DNA of 64,000 nucleotides from Acinetobacter sp. ANC 3929 (GCF_000369405.1 NZ_KB849994.1:180413-244412); one strand, 5' to 3'; positions 9,294 through 18,126 are shown, counted from the first letter of the stretch. Made by a program: numbers and translations. The notes: a model not told the origin generated them from the letters alone.

Positions 9294-9791
9294 TTAGTCT
9301 TGATCGATATTGGCTTCCAAGAACCATAAATATTGATCTAGATCTTCGAGTGCCGCATGCAGAATATCTTCGGAAATTGGATCCTGAATTTCTTCAATGG
9401 TGTCACGTAAGTGATTCGCGACCACACCATAACGATCTGCCAGTTCTTTTAAGTGATCTTGTACCGCATGAATGGCGACAGGATAGGCTTTCAGATGCGA
9501 TGTTTCCGCAACTGTCTGCGTTGTACCTAACGCTGTTCCACCAATTTGAACCGCACGTTCTGCAACATTGTCTAAATGAGTGATCAGCGAAGTGCGGAAC
9601 ATATCCAACATTTCATGCACTGCAATAAAGTTGCTACCCCGCATGTTCCAATGCGCTTGCTTGGTCAATAATGAAAGATCAATCAAGTTGGCAAGGATTT
9701 GATTTAATATTTTTACTGTGGCCTCTTTGATCGAGTCATCTAAGTTATTACGTGTATATACTTTTAAAGCTTTTGCTGCTGAAGAACTCAT
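9294..9791 (-). CDS. dps: Dps DNA-protection ferritin
   Basis: A 165-residue ferritin-like dodecamer subunit that binds DNA and oxidises Fe(II) with peroxide. The ferroxidase signature is clear: [20 protein letters not shown], followed by [12 protein letters not shown]. The N-terminus is basic ([13 protein letters not shown]), as in DNA-binding Dps. The start at 9791 is fixed by a GAGGTAAC ribosome binding site directly upstream; a start at 9806 would add five residues. Likely monocistronic, with its own upstream gap and a shared terminator downstream. Confidence 0.94.
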   Translation of the reverse strand: MSSSAAKALKVYTRNNLDDSIKEATVKILNQILANLIDLSLLTKQAHWNMRGSNFIAVHEMLDMFRTSLITHLDNVAERAVQIGGTALGTTQTVAETSHLKAYPVAIHAVQDHLKELADRYGVVANHLRDTIEEIQDPISEDILHAALEDLDQYLWFLEANIDQD

Positions 9792-10007
9792 AGTTACCTC
9801 ATTCAATTATAATGTGATGAAACATAGTGAATAAAAACCATTCGATTCATCACTAGCTTATCCCTTGAATCAGCACTTAAGTGTTTTCATTTTCTAGGCT
9901 TTTGTAAGTTTGCTTATCATCAATTTTCTTTTTGATACAACCCGTGTGAATTCAGATTAAATGATGATGACATCTGTTAAATTGCATCTATGTGAATTGA
10001 AAATTTC

Positions 10008-11024
10008 TTAAATCAATCCTGCGTCTTTGCATTCTAATTTAATATAAGCATAGAAAACTGGCGCAACAATGAGTCCACTTAAGCCAAAAATCGACTCAAA
10101 AATCAGCATTGCCAACAACACTTCCCATGCACTGGCATTGATTTTGGTGCCAATGATTTTGGCATTTACGAAATATTCAAGTTTATGAATAATCACCAAA
10201 TAAGCCAAGGCAATCGCTGCGACAGATAAGGAAATCGTCAGGCCAGCCATGATGATTAAGGTATTGGAAATCAGGTTTCCAATAATAGGCAATAAACCAA
10301 AGATAAAGGTCAGGATGGTGAGGGTTTTCGCAAAAGGCAGGTGAATGTCAAATAACGGTAGCACGATAAAGACAAAGATCATGAACAGTGCTGTATTGAT
10401 CAGAGAAATCTTGACCTGAGCGAACACGACATTTTTAAAAGAAACCGATAGCTTTTGAATACGATGTAAAATCGCGGCTTTGAATACAGGCTGCGGCGCA
10501 TGCTGTTTGAAATTTTGGATCGAGACCAAGATTCCGACAATCAGACCAATCACCATGGTGGCCAAGTTATGCAGAATATCGGTGCCCGTATTTTTCACAA
10601 TGGAAATATTATTTTTGATAAAAGACAAAATCTGATTTTTGATATCGGCAACGCTATGCGGCAGATAACCTGGCAGATATTGACTCATTTCAGCCTGAAA
10701 CTTAATCAGGGTTTGATCAATTTTAAAATTGAAGGAATTCAGCCCAGTCCCTTTTAAATCATAGATCACAAAACTAATCAGACTGGTGATAAAAAAACCA
10801 ATCAAGAAGGTGGTTAAAACCCCAAGAATAATACTGATAAAGATACGTGCGCGTTGCCCATCAATATGTTTTTCGACAATCGAACTTAAGCTGTTAATAA
10901 TTTCAAAGATCAGAAAGCCTGCAAAAAAACTGGGCAGTAGATGCAGGGGAATGACCATCATTAGAAACAAAAACATCAGAATGAAACTGGCGATGATGCT
11001 TTGACGGTCACTGAGAAGATTCAT
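10008..11024 (-). CDS. AI-2E family (PerM/YdiK-type) permease
   Basis: A 338-residue inner-membrane protein with about seven hydrophobic helices. It matches the AI-2E/PerM exporter family in its layout: two N-terminal helices, a long amphipathic central segment (about residues 80-150, rich in polar and charged residues), then FKNVVFAQVKISLINTALF and the FGLLPIIGNLISNTLI motif near the C-terminal helices. Substrates vary in the family (AI-2, Na+/H+, others), so transport specificity is not assigned. It lies alone between dps and the desaturase regulator on the same strand, with a 92-base gap to the latter. Confidence 0.85.
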   Translation of the reverse strand: MNLLSDRQSIIASFILMFLFLMMVIPLHLLPSFFAGFLIFEIINSLSSIVEKHIDGQRARIFISIILGVLTTFLIGFFITSLISFVIYDLKGTGLNSFNFKIDQTLIKFQAEMSQYLPGYLPHSVADIKNQILSFIKNNISIVKNTGTDILHNLATMVIGLIVGILVSIQNFKQHAPQPVFKAAILHRIQKLSVSFKNVVFAQVKISLINTALFMIFVFIVLPLFDIHLPFAKTLTILTFIFGLLPIIGNLISNTLIIMAGLTISLSVAAIALAYLVIIHKLEYFVNAKIIGTKINASAWEVLLAMLIFESIFGLSGLIVAPVFYAYIKLECKDAGLI

Positions 11025-11116
11025 GATCTATATGCCTAATTTAGCTTGTCATTATAATAGCGGACAAAGATACAATTTTTGTTACATTCAGTTTTAGTTT
11101 AGGCCGATGCAAAGCA

Positions 11117-11812
11117 TTAATCAATTTCCATTTCATTGATATGACGTGCACCTTCTAAAATCATGCGGATCATGATCATGGTTTGTTCTGCCACTTCAGT
11201 ACGCTGTTCTATCGGCAGATCAAGCACTTTTGCGCCCATATTGAATACCAGTTGAGTAATGGCTTTAGCAACAAGATCAGCATGACTGATTTTACTGTTA
11301 TTCATTTGCTCTAAACGAATGAGGTCTTCTTGAAGCTCTTGCTGAAAGAAGTTCAGTTGACGGTCAACCGCTGCTTTATAAGAGGTCGAACCGGTGTAAC
11401 CTTCACGGAGTAATAAGCTCAGATTTCCTTCATCGGTATTTAATTGTTGAATAAACACTTCAACCGAACTACGGATAATGCTTTGTTGTTTTGACGCTTG
11501 TAAGCGCGCTTCACGAATAATACGGCGGAGTACCAAACCAGACTGATCAATCAGCGCGATTGCGAGTTCATCAATATCTTTGAAATGACGATAAAAGCTA
11601 TTTGGAGCAATACCTGCTTCACGTGCAATTTCACGCAAGCTAAGTGAGGCGATACTTTTTTGCGGACCAATCAGACTCAGTGTGGCTTGAAACAACTCTT
11701 CTTTGGTAATGGTTGCTTTTCTACCCACTGAGCGCACAGGAGATTTCATAGGAATGACATCTTGTTCATTTATGTTGTCATGGCCGAGCGGTAAAAAAGA
11801 AGAATGAACCAT
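11117..11812 (-). CDS. FabR/DesT-type TetR repressor of unsaturated fatty acid genes
   Basis: A TetR-family regulator of about 231 residues. After a variable N-terminus it has the helix-turn-helix SLSLREIAREAGIAPNSFYRHFKDIDELAIALIDQSG, almost identical in pattern to E. coli FabR, and the C-terminal QLVFNMGAKVLDL segment. FabR and Pseudomonas DesT sense acyl-CoA/ACP composition and repress desaturation genes. It is divergent from a ferredoxin reductase-desaturase pair, the same arrangement as desT-desCB, so control of that operon is a strong inference. The start is uncertain: ATG at 11812 or 11749 (beginning MKSPVRSVGRK); neither has a clear ribosome binding site. Confidence 0.87.
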   Translation of the reverse strand: MVHSSFLPLGHDNINEQDVIPMKSPVRSVGRKATITKEELFQATLSLIGPQKSIASLSLREIAREAGIAPNSFYRHFKDIDELAIALIDQSGLVLRRIIREARLQASKQQSIIRSSVEVFIQQLNTDEGNLSLLLREGYTGSTSYKAAVDRQLNFFQQELQEDLIRLEQMNNSKISHADLVAKAITQLVFNMGAKVLDLPIEQRTEVAEQTMIMIRMILEGARHINEMEID

Positions 11813-11882
11813 TGTTTTCAATATATAAGTAAGCTACTCGGGATTATAACGATTGTCGGTGTACTTGTGAAATGTAAATTCT

Positions 11883-11896
11883 TATACGAGCGTATA
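11883..11896. promoter_or_regulatory. Candidate operator 1 in the desT-desC-type intergenic region
   Basis: TATACG and CGTATA form a perfect inverted repeat with a 2-base spacer, in the 140-base gap between the TetR gene and the reductase gene. The sequence shows the symmetry; binding by the adjacent regulator is inferred. Confidence 0.55.
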
Positions 11897-11906
11897 TACA
11901 AATATA

Positions 11907-11920
11907 TATACATATGTATA
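11907..11920. promoter_or_regulatory. Candidate operator 2 / palindrome overlapping a -10 box
   Basis: TATACATATGTATA is a perfect 14-bp palindrome whose half TATAC matches the neighbouring site at 11883. Its end overlaps a TATAAT hexamer (11917-11922) that could be the -10 box of the reductase-desaturase operon. Confidence 0.5.
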
Positions 11921-11952
11921 ATAATTAACAAACAACCAGAGTAAACCTGCTC

Positions 11953-13020
11953 ATGCAAGCAATTGAAAAGAGAAATTCTCTATTTAATTCGTTGGCTCAA
12001 AGTGTAATGAACAGCCATGACGCCAATTTTTGGTTACAGAAAATCAATCCATTGTGGTCAATTAATCAGTCTCTTGCCAAAATCGTAAAAAAACAAATCG
12101 TGGCAAAAGATACCGTCAGTCTTATTTTGCAATGTAATCGACATGTCATGCGCGGAGTTGCAGGGCAGCACCATCCCGTTACGGTTGATATTGCGGGACG
12201 TCATTACGAACGCACCTATAGCTTCATGCAGGTAGATGCAGATCATCTTTGTTTAACGGTTAAAAAAGTTGATCAAGGTTTAGTGAGTTCTTGGCTGGTT
12301 GAGCAAAGTCAAACAGGTGATATCTTACGTTTGGGGCAACCTTATGGCGAGATGCAGCAGTCAGTTGTAACACCTCATTTGGTATTACTGGCGGCAGGTA
12401 GTGGTATCACACCGATGTTGAGTTTGATTGAAGGTCTATGCCAATCCAAACAATTGAACAAAACTGCTGTGCAATTGATGTATTGGGTGAAAACTCAAGC
12501 GGATGCTGCATATATTGAGTATTTCAAAGAAGTCTCTGAGAATTTCTCTCAGTTTAGTTATCAAATTTTTTATACACAGGAACAGGACCAGCGTTTAAAT
12601 CAAAGCCATGTTGATCAATTGACTGCTTTAGATCAAACCACGGTTTATGCTTGTGGGCCATCTGGTTTTGCGGCTACAGCGGAAAGTTTGTTCCAAGACG
12701 CAGCTGCACTGCAAACAGAAGCTTTTAGCTTAAGCCAGTTGGGTAGCGATACAGCAGAAACGGGTTTTATCAATGTTACGTTGACCCAATCAAATAAAAC
12801 TGTTGCGATTCCAAAAGGACAATCGATTCTGGCTAGTCTTGAGCATCAAGGCATCAAGCCCAATCATGGCTGTCGTATGGGGATCTGTAATAAATGTGCC
12901 TGTAACAAAGCACAGGGCGCGACTAAAAATTTATTGAATGGGACTGCCAATAGTGAACCAACGCAGTTATTAAAAATTTGTGTCAATTCAGCCCAGTCTG
13001 ATCTTGTGATTGATCTATAA
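11953..13020 (+). CDS. Ferredoxin reductase / oxidoreductase, DesC-like
   Basis: A 355-residue electron-transfer protein: an FAD-binding barrel (about 50-150, with RTYSFM), an NAD(P)-binding domain with LAAGSGITPMLSLIEG (about 145-160) and YACGPSGF (about 235), then a C-terminal plant-type [2Fe-2S] ferredoxin domain with the CRMGICNKC cluster motif and a fourth cysteine near the end (KICVNSA). It likely passes electrons from NAD(P)H to the desaturase encoded 14 bases downstream, like P. aeruginosa DesC with DesB. It is divergent from the FabR/DesT-type regulator. Cytoplasmic face of the membrane. Confidence 0.88.
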   Translation: MQAIEKRNSLFNSLAQSVMNSHDANFWLQKINPLWSINQSLAKIVKKQIVAKDTVSLILQCNRHVMRGVAGQHHPVTVDIAGRHYERTYSFMQVDADHLCLTVKKVDQGLVSSWLVEQSQTGDILRLGQPYGEMQQSVVTPHLVLLAAGSGITPMLSLIEGLCQSKQLNKTAVQLMYWVKTQADAAYIEYFKEVSENFSQFSYQIFYTQEQDQRLNQSHVDQLTALDQTTVYACGPSGFAATAESLFQDAAALQTEAFSLSQLGSDTAETGFINVTLTQSNKTVAIPKGQSILASLEHQGIKPNHGCRMGICNKCACNKAQGATKNLLNGTANSEPTQLLKICVNSAQSDLVIDL

Positions 13021-13034
13021 GTGAGAAATTGATT

Positions 13035-14129
13035 ATGAACATGCCTGTTAAAATTGAATTTTTTAAAAATCCAAAAAATCGTGATTTAACTGCTGCTGAG
13101 CTAGATGCTTTTGCTCGTGAACTTGATCAGATCAAACAAGAAGTGCTGGATGATTTGGGTGAGAAAGACGCCAAATATATCCGCCGTGTTTATTCCACCA
13201 TTCGTTATAGCAGTATGCTTGGGCGCGCTTGCTTATTCTTGGGTTGGTTTCCTCCAGCATGGTTACTCGGTACAGGCTTACTTGGTTTTGCCAAGATCAT
13301 GGAAAATATGGAACTCGGTCATAACGTCATGCATGGTCAGTACGACTGGATGAACGATCCTAAATTCAATGGTCAAACCTATGAATGGGACACGGTTGGA
13401 ACCTCAGATAACTGGCGTCAAACCCATAACTATAAGCATCATACTTATACCAATGTAAAAGGCATGGATGACGACGTTGGCTATGGTGTATTTCGTTTGT
13501 TCCCAGAACAACGCTGGTCTAAATTTACCTTAATCCAACCGATGTATATTTTGCCATTTGGGTTGTTATTCCAGTGGGGAGTGGCAATTCAAAACCTAGA
13601 ATTGGGCAAAGTGGTGTATAAACGTAAAACCATGACTGAGTTCAAACAAGAGTGGCAGCCTGCACAGAAGAAAATTTTAAAGCAGATGTTTAAGGATTAT
13701 GTGTTCTTCCCATTGATTGCGGGGCCTGCAGCACTTCCTGTTTTTACTGGGAATTTGGTGGCGAACGGGATTCGTAATGTTTGGACATTCAGCATTATTT
13801 TCTGTGGTCATTTTACCAAAGATGTAGAAGTGTTCCCTAAAGCGGTTTTAAAAGATGAAAGCCGTGGACATTGGTATATGCGCCAGATCCGTGGTTCATC
13901 AAACTTGACTGGTTCAGAAGCTTTTCATATTTTGACAGGGCATTTGAGTCATCAGATTGAACATCATTTGTTCCCAGACATTCCTGCGCGTCGCTACCGT
14001 CAAGTTGCACCTAAAGTTCAGGCAGTCTGTGAAAAATATGGTCTGCATTATAATAATGCGAGCTTTGTGAAACAGTTTGGTGAAGTCGTTGGTCGTATTT
14101 TTAAATATGCACTGCCTTTCAAAAAATAA
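13035..14129 (+). CDS. Membrane fatty acyl desaturase, DesB-like
   Basis: A 364-residue membrane di-iron desaturase. The three histidine boxes are visible: HNVMH (about residue 98), HNYKHH (about 133) and QIEHHLFPDIPARRY (about 312), with hydrophobic segments between them. It introduces a double bond into acyl chains of membrane lipids; Delta-9 acyl-CoA activity is inferred from the DesC-like reductase before it and the DesT/FabR-like regulator. I chose ATG 13035, which follows a GAGAAA site; ATG 13041 is possible. It forms an operon with the upstream reductase and ends at a shared terminator. Confidence 0.9.
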   Translation: MNMPVKIEFFKNPKNRDLTAAELDAFARELDQIKQEVLDDLGEKDAKYIRRVYSTIRYSSMLGRACLFLGWFPPAWLLGTGLLGFAKIMENMELGHNVMHGQYDWMNDPKFNGQTYEWDTVGTSDNWRQTHNYKHHTYTNVKGMDDDVGYGVFRLFPEQRWSKFTLIQPMYILPFGLLFQWGVAIQNLELGKVVYKRKTMTEFKQEWQPAQKKILKQMFKDYVFFPLIAGPAALPVFTGNLVANGIRNVWTFSIIFCGHFTKDVEVFPKAVLKDESRGHWYMRQIRGSSNLTGSEAFHILTGHLSHQIEHHLFPDIPARRYRQVAPKVQAVCEKYGLHYNNASFVKQFGEVVGRIFKYALPFKK

Positions 14130-14140
14130 GATGTAGCATT

Positions 14141-14178
14141 AAAAAAAGCCCTGAATACTTTTGCTTCAGGGCTTTTTT
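14141..14178. terminator. Bidirectional terminator, desaturase / DUF4442 gene
   Basis: GCCCTGAA (14148-14155) pairs with TTCAGGGC (14165-14172), flanked by A and T runs on both sides, between convergent genes. Confidence 0.9.
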
Positions 14179-14181
14179 ATT

Positions 14182-14649
14182 TTATTTCTTCTTTTGGGAA
14201 ATCCACATGGTAATGGTGGCATGAAAAACTTTTTCATTGTGTTGATCAAGCACATCAACATTTACTAAGTATTCACCTGCTTTTTCCCAATCATAATCAG
14301 GTTCAACAGGTGTCGCGGTCGCGATCAGATCAGTTTCAGCCTTCTTTAAATATTCAACGGTCATGCCTTTCGGAATCCAGCGATGCGTGTTAGGAACCGT
14401 CACCTCGGTCATGGTGCCACCAGCAAGTTCGGCCATATTACACATCGCAATCGCGTGAACCGTACCAATATGATTGAGCACATTCCGTTTTTTCTTAATG
14501 GTGATTTTACAAGAATTGGCTTTTAATTCCTTGAATAAGGGAGAAATGCTACTGAAATAAGGTGCCTTTAAGCAGAGCATGCGGGTAAATGTCCATTTCC
14601 CAGCAGGCAAGACAGATACTTTGTTCCATAGATCTAGAGTTGAGGCCAT
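14182..14649 (-). CDS. DUF4442 hotdog-fold protein (thioesterase-like)
   Basis: A 155-residue protein with the hotdog-fold DUF4442 pattern: an N-terminal LWNKV...RMLCLKAPYFSSI region, the NHIGTVHAIAMCNMAELAGG helix (about 66-85) that resembles the acyl-CoA thioesterase core, and a beta-rich C-terminus ending in a lysine run. Enzymatic activity is not established for this family. It has an AAGGAAG ribosome binding site. It is divergent from a TetR regulator across tandem palindromes, so it is probably that regulator's target. Confidence 0.8.
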   Translation of the reverse strand: MASTLDLWNKVSVLPAGKWTFTRMLCLKAPYFSSISPLFKELKANSCKITIKKKRNVLNHIGTVHAIAMCNMAELAGGTMTEVTVPNTHRWIPKGMTVEYLKKAETDLIATATPVEPDYDWEKAGEYLVNVDVLDQHNEKVFHATITMWISQKKK

Positions 14650-14665
14650 GACTAAACTTCCTTTA

Positions 14666-14700
14666 ACAGAATTAAATTCTTTTACAGAATATAATTCTGT
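14666..14700. promoter_or_regulatory. Tandem operator-like palindromes between the DUF4442 gene and tetR
   Basis: A perfect inverted repeat ACAGAAT-3 bases-ATTCTGT at 14684-14700 is preceded 18 bases earlier by an imperfect copy, ACAGAAT-3 bases-ATTCTTT, at 14666-14682. The pair sits just upstream of the DUF4442 start and 60 bases before the TetR start, as expected for autoregulated TetR operators. Binding is inferred. Confidence 0.65.
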
Positions 14701-14760
14701 TTACAAGTTGTGGTCAAGTCATACACAATAGTTCCGACGATTGGTGAATTTGATTAAACT

Positions 14761-15393
14761 ATGCAAGCAGCTCAACAATTATTAGAACGTTTATATCCAC
14801 AACGTAGGTCATTATTAAAAAGACAAATTTTGCTGGATGCTTTGTCATGCTTTATTGAATATGGTTTGGAAACCACTAGTATTGAAATGATTCGGGGAAA
14901 ATCTGACAGTAGTGTGGGGGCGATTTATCATCATTTTAAGAATAAAGATGGCGTCATTGCAGCATTGGTGTTTGCTGCTTTAGATGATCAGGCCCTGCTA
15001 CGAGATCAATATTTACAACAAGCAAAATCGCTTAAAGAACTGCTCTATGCGTTGATCTATAGCTATACAGATTGGGTTTCCGATCAGCCTAAGTTTGCAC
15101 AGTTTTTATTACTTGCCCATTTTAGTGTGCGGCAGGGTGAGTATGGTCAACAATTAAATGATAAAAATAAACTCAGGAATCAAAAAATCGTTGCGTATGT
15201 TTCAAGCTATGCCGATGCTGCATTATTAAAATCAGTGCCAGCAGAGTTGATGATGTCTTTGGTCATTGGTGCAACAGAAAGCTATTGTCGTGCTTGGCTC
15301 TCTGAAAAAGTTGTGACCAATCCTAAAGCATATCGAGAAACTTTAGCTCAGGCTGCTTGGGATTCATTGCAAAATCTAGCCCAGCATCAATAA
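14761..15393 (+). CDS. TetR/AcrR family transcriptional regulator
   Basis: A 210-residue regulator with an N-terminal helix-turn-helix (LDALSCFIEYGLETTSIEMIRGKSDSSVGAIYHHFKNKDGV, about 25-65) and a helical ligand-binding C-terminus. It is divergent from the DUF4442 gene with tandem palindromes between them, which suggests autoregulation and control of that gene. The inducer cannot be read from sequence. The GFA-family gene lies 26 bases downstream on the same strand and may be co-transcribed. Confidence 0.87.
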   Translation: MQAAQQLLERLYPQRRSLLKRQILLDALSCFIEYGLETTSIEMIRGKSDSSVGAIYHHFKNKDGVIAALVFAALDDQALLRDQYLQQAKSLKELLYALIYSYTDWVSDQPKFAQFLLLAHFSVRQGEYGQQLNDKNKLRNQKIVAYVSSYADAALLKSVPAELMMSLVIGATESYCRAWLSEKVVTNPKAYRETLAQAAWDSLQNLAQHQ

Positions 15394-15419
15394 AACAAAA
15401 AAAGATCAGGAAAAAATAG

Positions 15420-15881
15420 ATGTCAGCAATGAAAGAACAGCAAAAATATACAGGAGCGTGTTTATGCGGAGCAGTGGTTTTTCAGCTGAATCTGAAAAAA
15501 ATTAAAATGGTGTATCGTTGCTATTGCAGCCTATGTCGTAAGCAGAGTGGAGCTGCTTCCAATGCCTCAACCTTTGTTCAAGCGGAATTATTCCAATGGC
15601 AGCAAGGCGAGTCGTTGATTCAAACCTATGTCAAGGATACAGGCTTTACCAGCAGCTTCTGTACCAAATGTGGTTCACCAGTACCGAATGCTTTAGCTAT
15701 CAATCAAAAGGTGATGTGGATTCCTTTAGGATTGATTCAGGAGGATTTCATCCCCGAGCTTGAATTAAATTTTTGCGTGAACTCTAAGACCAGTTGGGCC
15801 GAAACTCATCAAAAACTTAGTGAGTTTGATGAGTTGCCGAATATGCTGGAGTTGACTGGTTATTTTAAGATGAATAACTAA
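15420..15881 (+). CDS. GFA family zinc-binding protein
   Basis: A 153-residue protein with the cysteine pattern of the GFA (glutathione-dependent formaldehyde-activating enzyme-like, CENP-V) fold: GACLCGAVVF at the N-terminus, CYCSLCRKQSGA (about 36-47), and SFCTKCGSPVPN (about 78-89). These cysteines bind structural and catalytic zinc in characterised members. Whether this one acts on formaldehyde is unknown; many annotated GFA proteins do not. It probably belongs to a two-gene unit with the TetR gene. Confidence 0.88.
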   Translation: MSAMKEQQKYTGACLCGAVVFQLNLKKIKMVYRCYCSLCRKQSGAASNASTFVQAELFQWQQGESLIQTYVKDTGFTSSFCTKCGSPVPNALAINQKVMWIPLGLIQEDFIPELELNFCVNSKTSWAETHQKLSEFDELPNMLELTGYFKMNN

Positions 15882-15935
15882 AAGCAGAAAACGGGTGTTT
15901 TCTGCATTTAGGTTGTGGAGATTATTGTGAGGTCG

Positions 15936-17627
15936 TTAAGAGGCAGCTAACAATTGCTGTTCTTTCTGAGCTTGTTGGTAAGCATCAAAAAGCTCATCTT
16001 GTTTAACTTCTTGATTCACCACACTACATACGGCTTTATCTTCAGCAGTTTTTTGGTCGACTTCTTTCCCTTTTCCGCTACGACGGGACTCGTAAACTGT
16101 TCTTTGACGGAAATAACTAAAAGGCTCGGCATTGCTCATAAAACCATATTTAGAGTCATGTATATAGTTTTGATAAAAGTCCATGATCTCTGGTGTAGAG
16201 CCGTTGCTCCAGCTCTGAAATTGCCAATCCGCAATTCCTAGGTAATATTCATAGGCTTTGGAAACAGGGGATAATAATCTAAAGATATTTATTCCACCTG
16301 GACTCTTTGATTCCGTAAGTTTTCTTAGTTTGTCTAATCGTTCTATTTCAGTGGCCATATCAGAAGGACCAATAGGAATAAACTCACGGATTTTATTATC
16401 ACTACGCGCTTGTTGGCTGACAGAAGCAGTTTTTTGTTCCGCTAAAGCACCATACGCCGCATAATAGACTTTCATGGAAGTGATAATTTGGTCCTGAACT
16501 TTTCCTGTCGCTGGCATTTGTGCTTTTACCGCATCATACAGACGCTGTGTTTCGTTCTGAATTTCAAATTGTTCAGCAAATAATGCCCCGTATTTTTCTT
16601 TTAATTGATTGTAGTCAAACATTCGGACACCTGCACTAACAGCATCTTCCAGCATGTCTTTCAGTGGAATACGGGCAAAGTTGTCGTTTACATTCTGACT
16701 GCCAGGCGTGTAGCCACCTCCCACATCAGAATGCATGCCTGGATAAACGAGTTCTTTCCAGTTTGAATTGGCAATTTGCCCATTTTCTTTATGAATTAAA
16801 TCAACAGGGAAGGCAAAGCGCAGCTCATTTCCTGCAACATGATGCACACACATTTTGACGCGTTCATCAATGACCATATCCCGACCTTCAAAGGTCAAAT
16901 TATTATTTAAGTTGGTTGCGGGTAAGCCAAATGAGGCCACGGTATCAAAAATTCCCATAAATTTAAATTCAATGGGGTATTTTCCTGTACCGTAGGTTAA
17001 ACCATCGCAATCAGATTCGCATTGCCACATAAATTGATTGGTAAAAGCACGTGCTAAAGCGGCACCACGAGAGAAGCCAAATGTAGAGATATTGATTTTT
17101 TTAATCAGACGATGTTGCTTTAAACTTTTATCGACCTCTGCAAAGCTATACACTTTTTTTTCATTGGCATATTTACCTGTGTCTATTTCTGCTTTTTTCG
17201 CATTGATGATCATGACTTGCTTTAACGCATCATTCAGTTGGTCTTCGCCGTAATCTAAACGTCGACTTCCCCCAGCACCTGTTCCACCTCCAGTTACAGA
17301 GTTATCTCTAGCCCAAGCATACGCTTTTTCAAAAATACTTAACTCACCATTAAAACGTGTGCCTACGCCTGATACATAGATTGCATAATTATTAGTTAAT
17401 TTGTTATCTAGTTCTTCCTGTTCTTTCAATGTTTGAGCATTTCGCCATAATCGAGCTGGATTTGACCATTTCTTTTTTTCTTTATCAGCATCTTTGTTAT
17501 TGCCTGTACCATCAAAAAAAACCGAAATATGGACTACATCGGAACAATCTTGTTTTGCAGTAGGTGGTGTATTGGAAACATCACTATTAGTTTCTACTGT
17601 GCGTTTGATAATCGTCTTTGTAAACAT
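15936..17627 (-). CDS. DUF2235 phospholipase-type T6SS effector (Tle1-like)
   Basis: A 563-residue alpha/beta hydrolase of the DUF2235 family. Visible are FFDGTGNN (residues 37-44), the nucleophile elbow GFSRG (S186), FDTVASFG with D228, and HSDVGGGY (H299), consistent with a Ser-Asp-His triad. Tle1 effectors of this family are phospholipases delivered by type VI secretion into neighbouring cells. No signal peptide or transmembrane helix is seen. It is the last gene of the vgrG-DUF4123-lipoprotein operon; a GGAG ribosome binding site lies in the 12-base spacer after the last immunity gene. Its exact lipid specificity is not readable. Confidence 0.85.
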   Translation of the reverse strand: MFTKTIIKRTVETNSDVSNTPPTAKQDCSDVVHISVFFDGTGNNKDADKEKKKWSNPARLWRNAQTLKEQEELDNKLTNNYAIYVSGVGTRFNGELSIFEKAYAWARDNSVTGGGTGAGGSRRLDYGEDQLNDALKQVMIINAKKAEIDTGKYANEKKVYSFAEVDKSLKQHRLIKKINISTFGFSRGAALARAFTNQFMWQCESDCDGLTYGTGKYPIEFKFMGIFDTVASFGLPATNLNNNLTFEGRDMVIDERVKMCVHHVAGNELRFAFPVDLIHKENGQIANSNWKELVYPGMHSDVGGGYTPGSQNVNDNFARIPLKDMLEDAVSAGVRMFDYNQLKEKYGALFAEQFEIQNETQRLYDAVKAQMPATGKVQDQIITSMKVYYAAYGALAEQKTASVSQQARSDNKIREFIPIGPSDMATEIERLDKLRKLTESKSPGGINIFRLLSPVSKAYEYYLGIADWQFQSWSNGSTPEIMDFYQNYIHDSKYGFMSNAEPFSYFRQRTVYESRRSGKGKEVDQKTAEDKAVCSVVNQEVKQDELFDAYQQAQKEQQLLAAS

Positions 17628-17639
17628 TATTAAACTCCG

Positions 17640-18062
17640 TTACTTATTATTTCTCATTTTTTCTTGCCATTTTAGACCTTTTTCGGTTGGATTTGGCCAA
17701 TTGTTAGATGTCGTAATTTCAACTGTATCATCTGGGTATAAATGTGCCGCTAAATATTTCTTACCTTTTAATTGCTCTTTCGTAATAATTACTTGATTTT
17801 TAGCAGAGTGGATTTCACCTGTTTTTGCATCTTTCCATGTAATAGTTTGTGGTCCAACTTTTACAAGCGATGTATTCATGCCACTACCAAAACCAGCTCC
17901 TATTTCATGATGATTTAATTCAACCATGTAGCTTACATAAGTTGGATCATACTTAAATGAGGTAGTAGCCATAGAATATGTTGCATTTGGTCCAATACCA
18001 GCACAGCCCGCAGCACTAAAAACTAAGCTGATAGGGAGGAGGAATATCTTCTTTAGATTCAT
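17640..18062 (-). CDS. Immunity-like lipoprotein, copy 1 (mosaic)
   Basis: A 140-residue lipoprotein: signal sequence with lipobox SAAGC (Cys20), then a beta-rich domain ending in the conserved TSNNWPNPT block. Lying directly before the phospholipase effector, it is the likely cognate immunity protein that blocks the effector in the periplasm (inference from operon order and lipid anchor). The first half matches copy 2, while the DNA for the second half (17689-17837) matches copy 3 (18739-18887) with only two differences over 149 bases, so the gene is a mosaic. I cannot assign a DUF with confidence; it loosely recalls DUF3304-type immunity lipoproteins. Confidence 0.8.
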   Translation of the reverse strand: MNLKKIFLLPISLVFSAAGCAGIGPNATYSMATTSFKYDPTYVSYMVELNHHEIGAGFGSGMNTSLVKVGPQTITWKDAKTGEIHSAKNQVIITKEQLKGKKYLAAHLYPDDTVEITTSNNWPNPTEKGLKWQEKMRNNK

Positions 18063-18089
18063 GGTAATTCCTTATTTTCTTTAAAATAC

Positions 18090-18126
18090 TTAATCCATAT
18101 AAACTTATTTGGTTTATATGGATTAA
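18090..18126. repeat. 15-bp perfect inverted repeat upstream of copy 1
   Basis: Arms at 18090-18104 and 18112-18126 are perfectly complementary around a 7-base loop. It is entirely AT-rich apart from two G-C steps and has no T-run, so it may be an mRNA processing or stabilising hairpin inside the operon. A one-mismatch version precedes copy 2. Confidence 0.7.
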
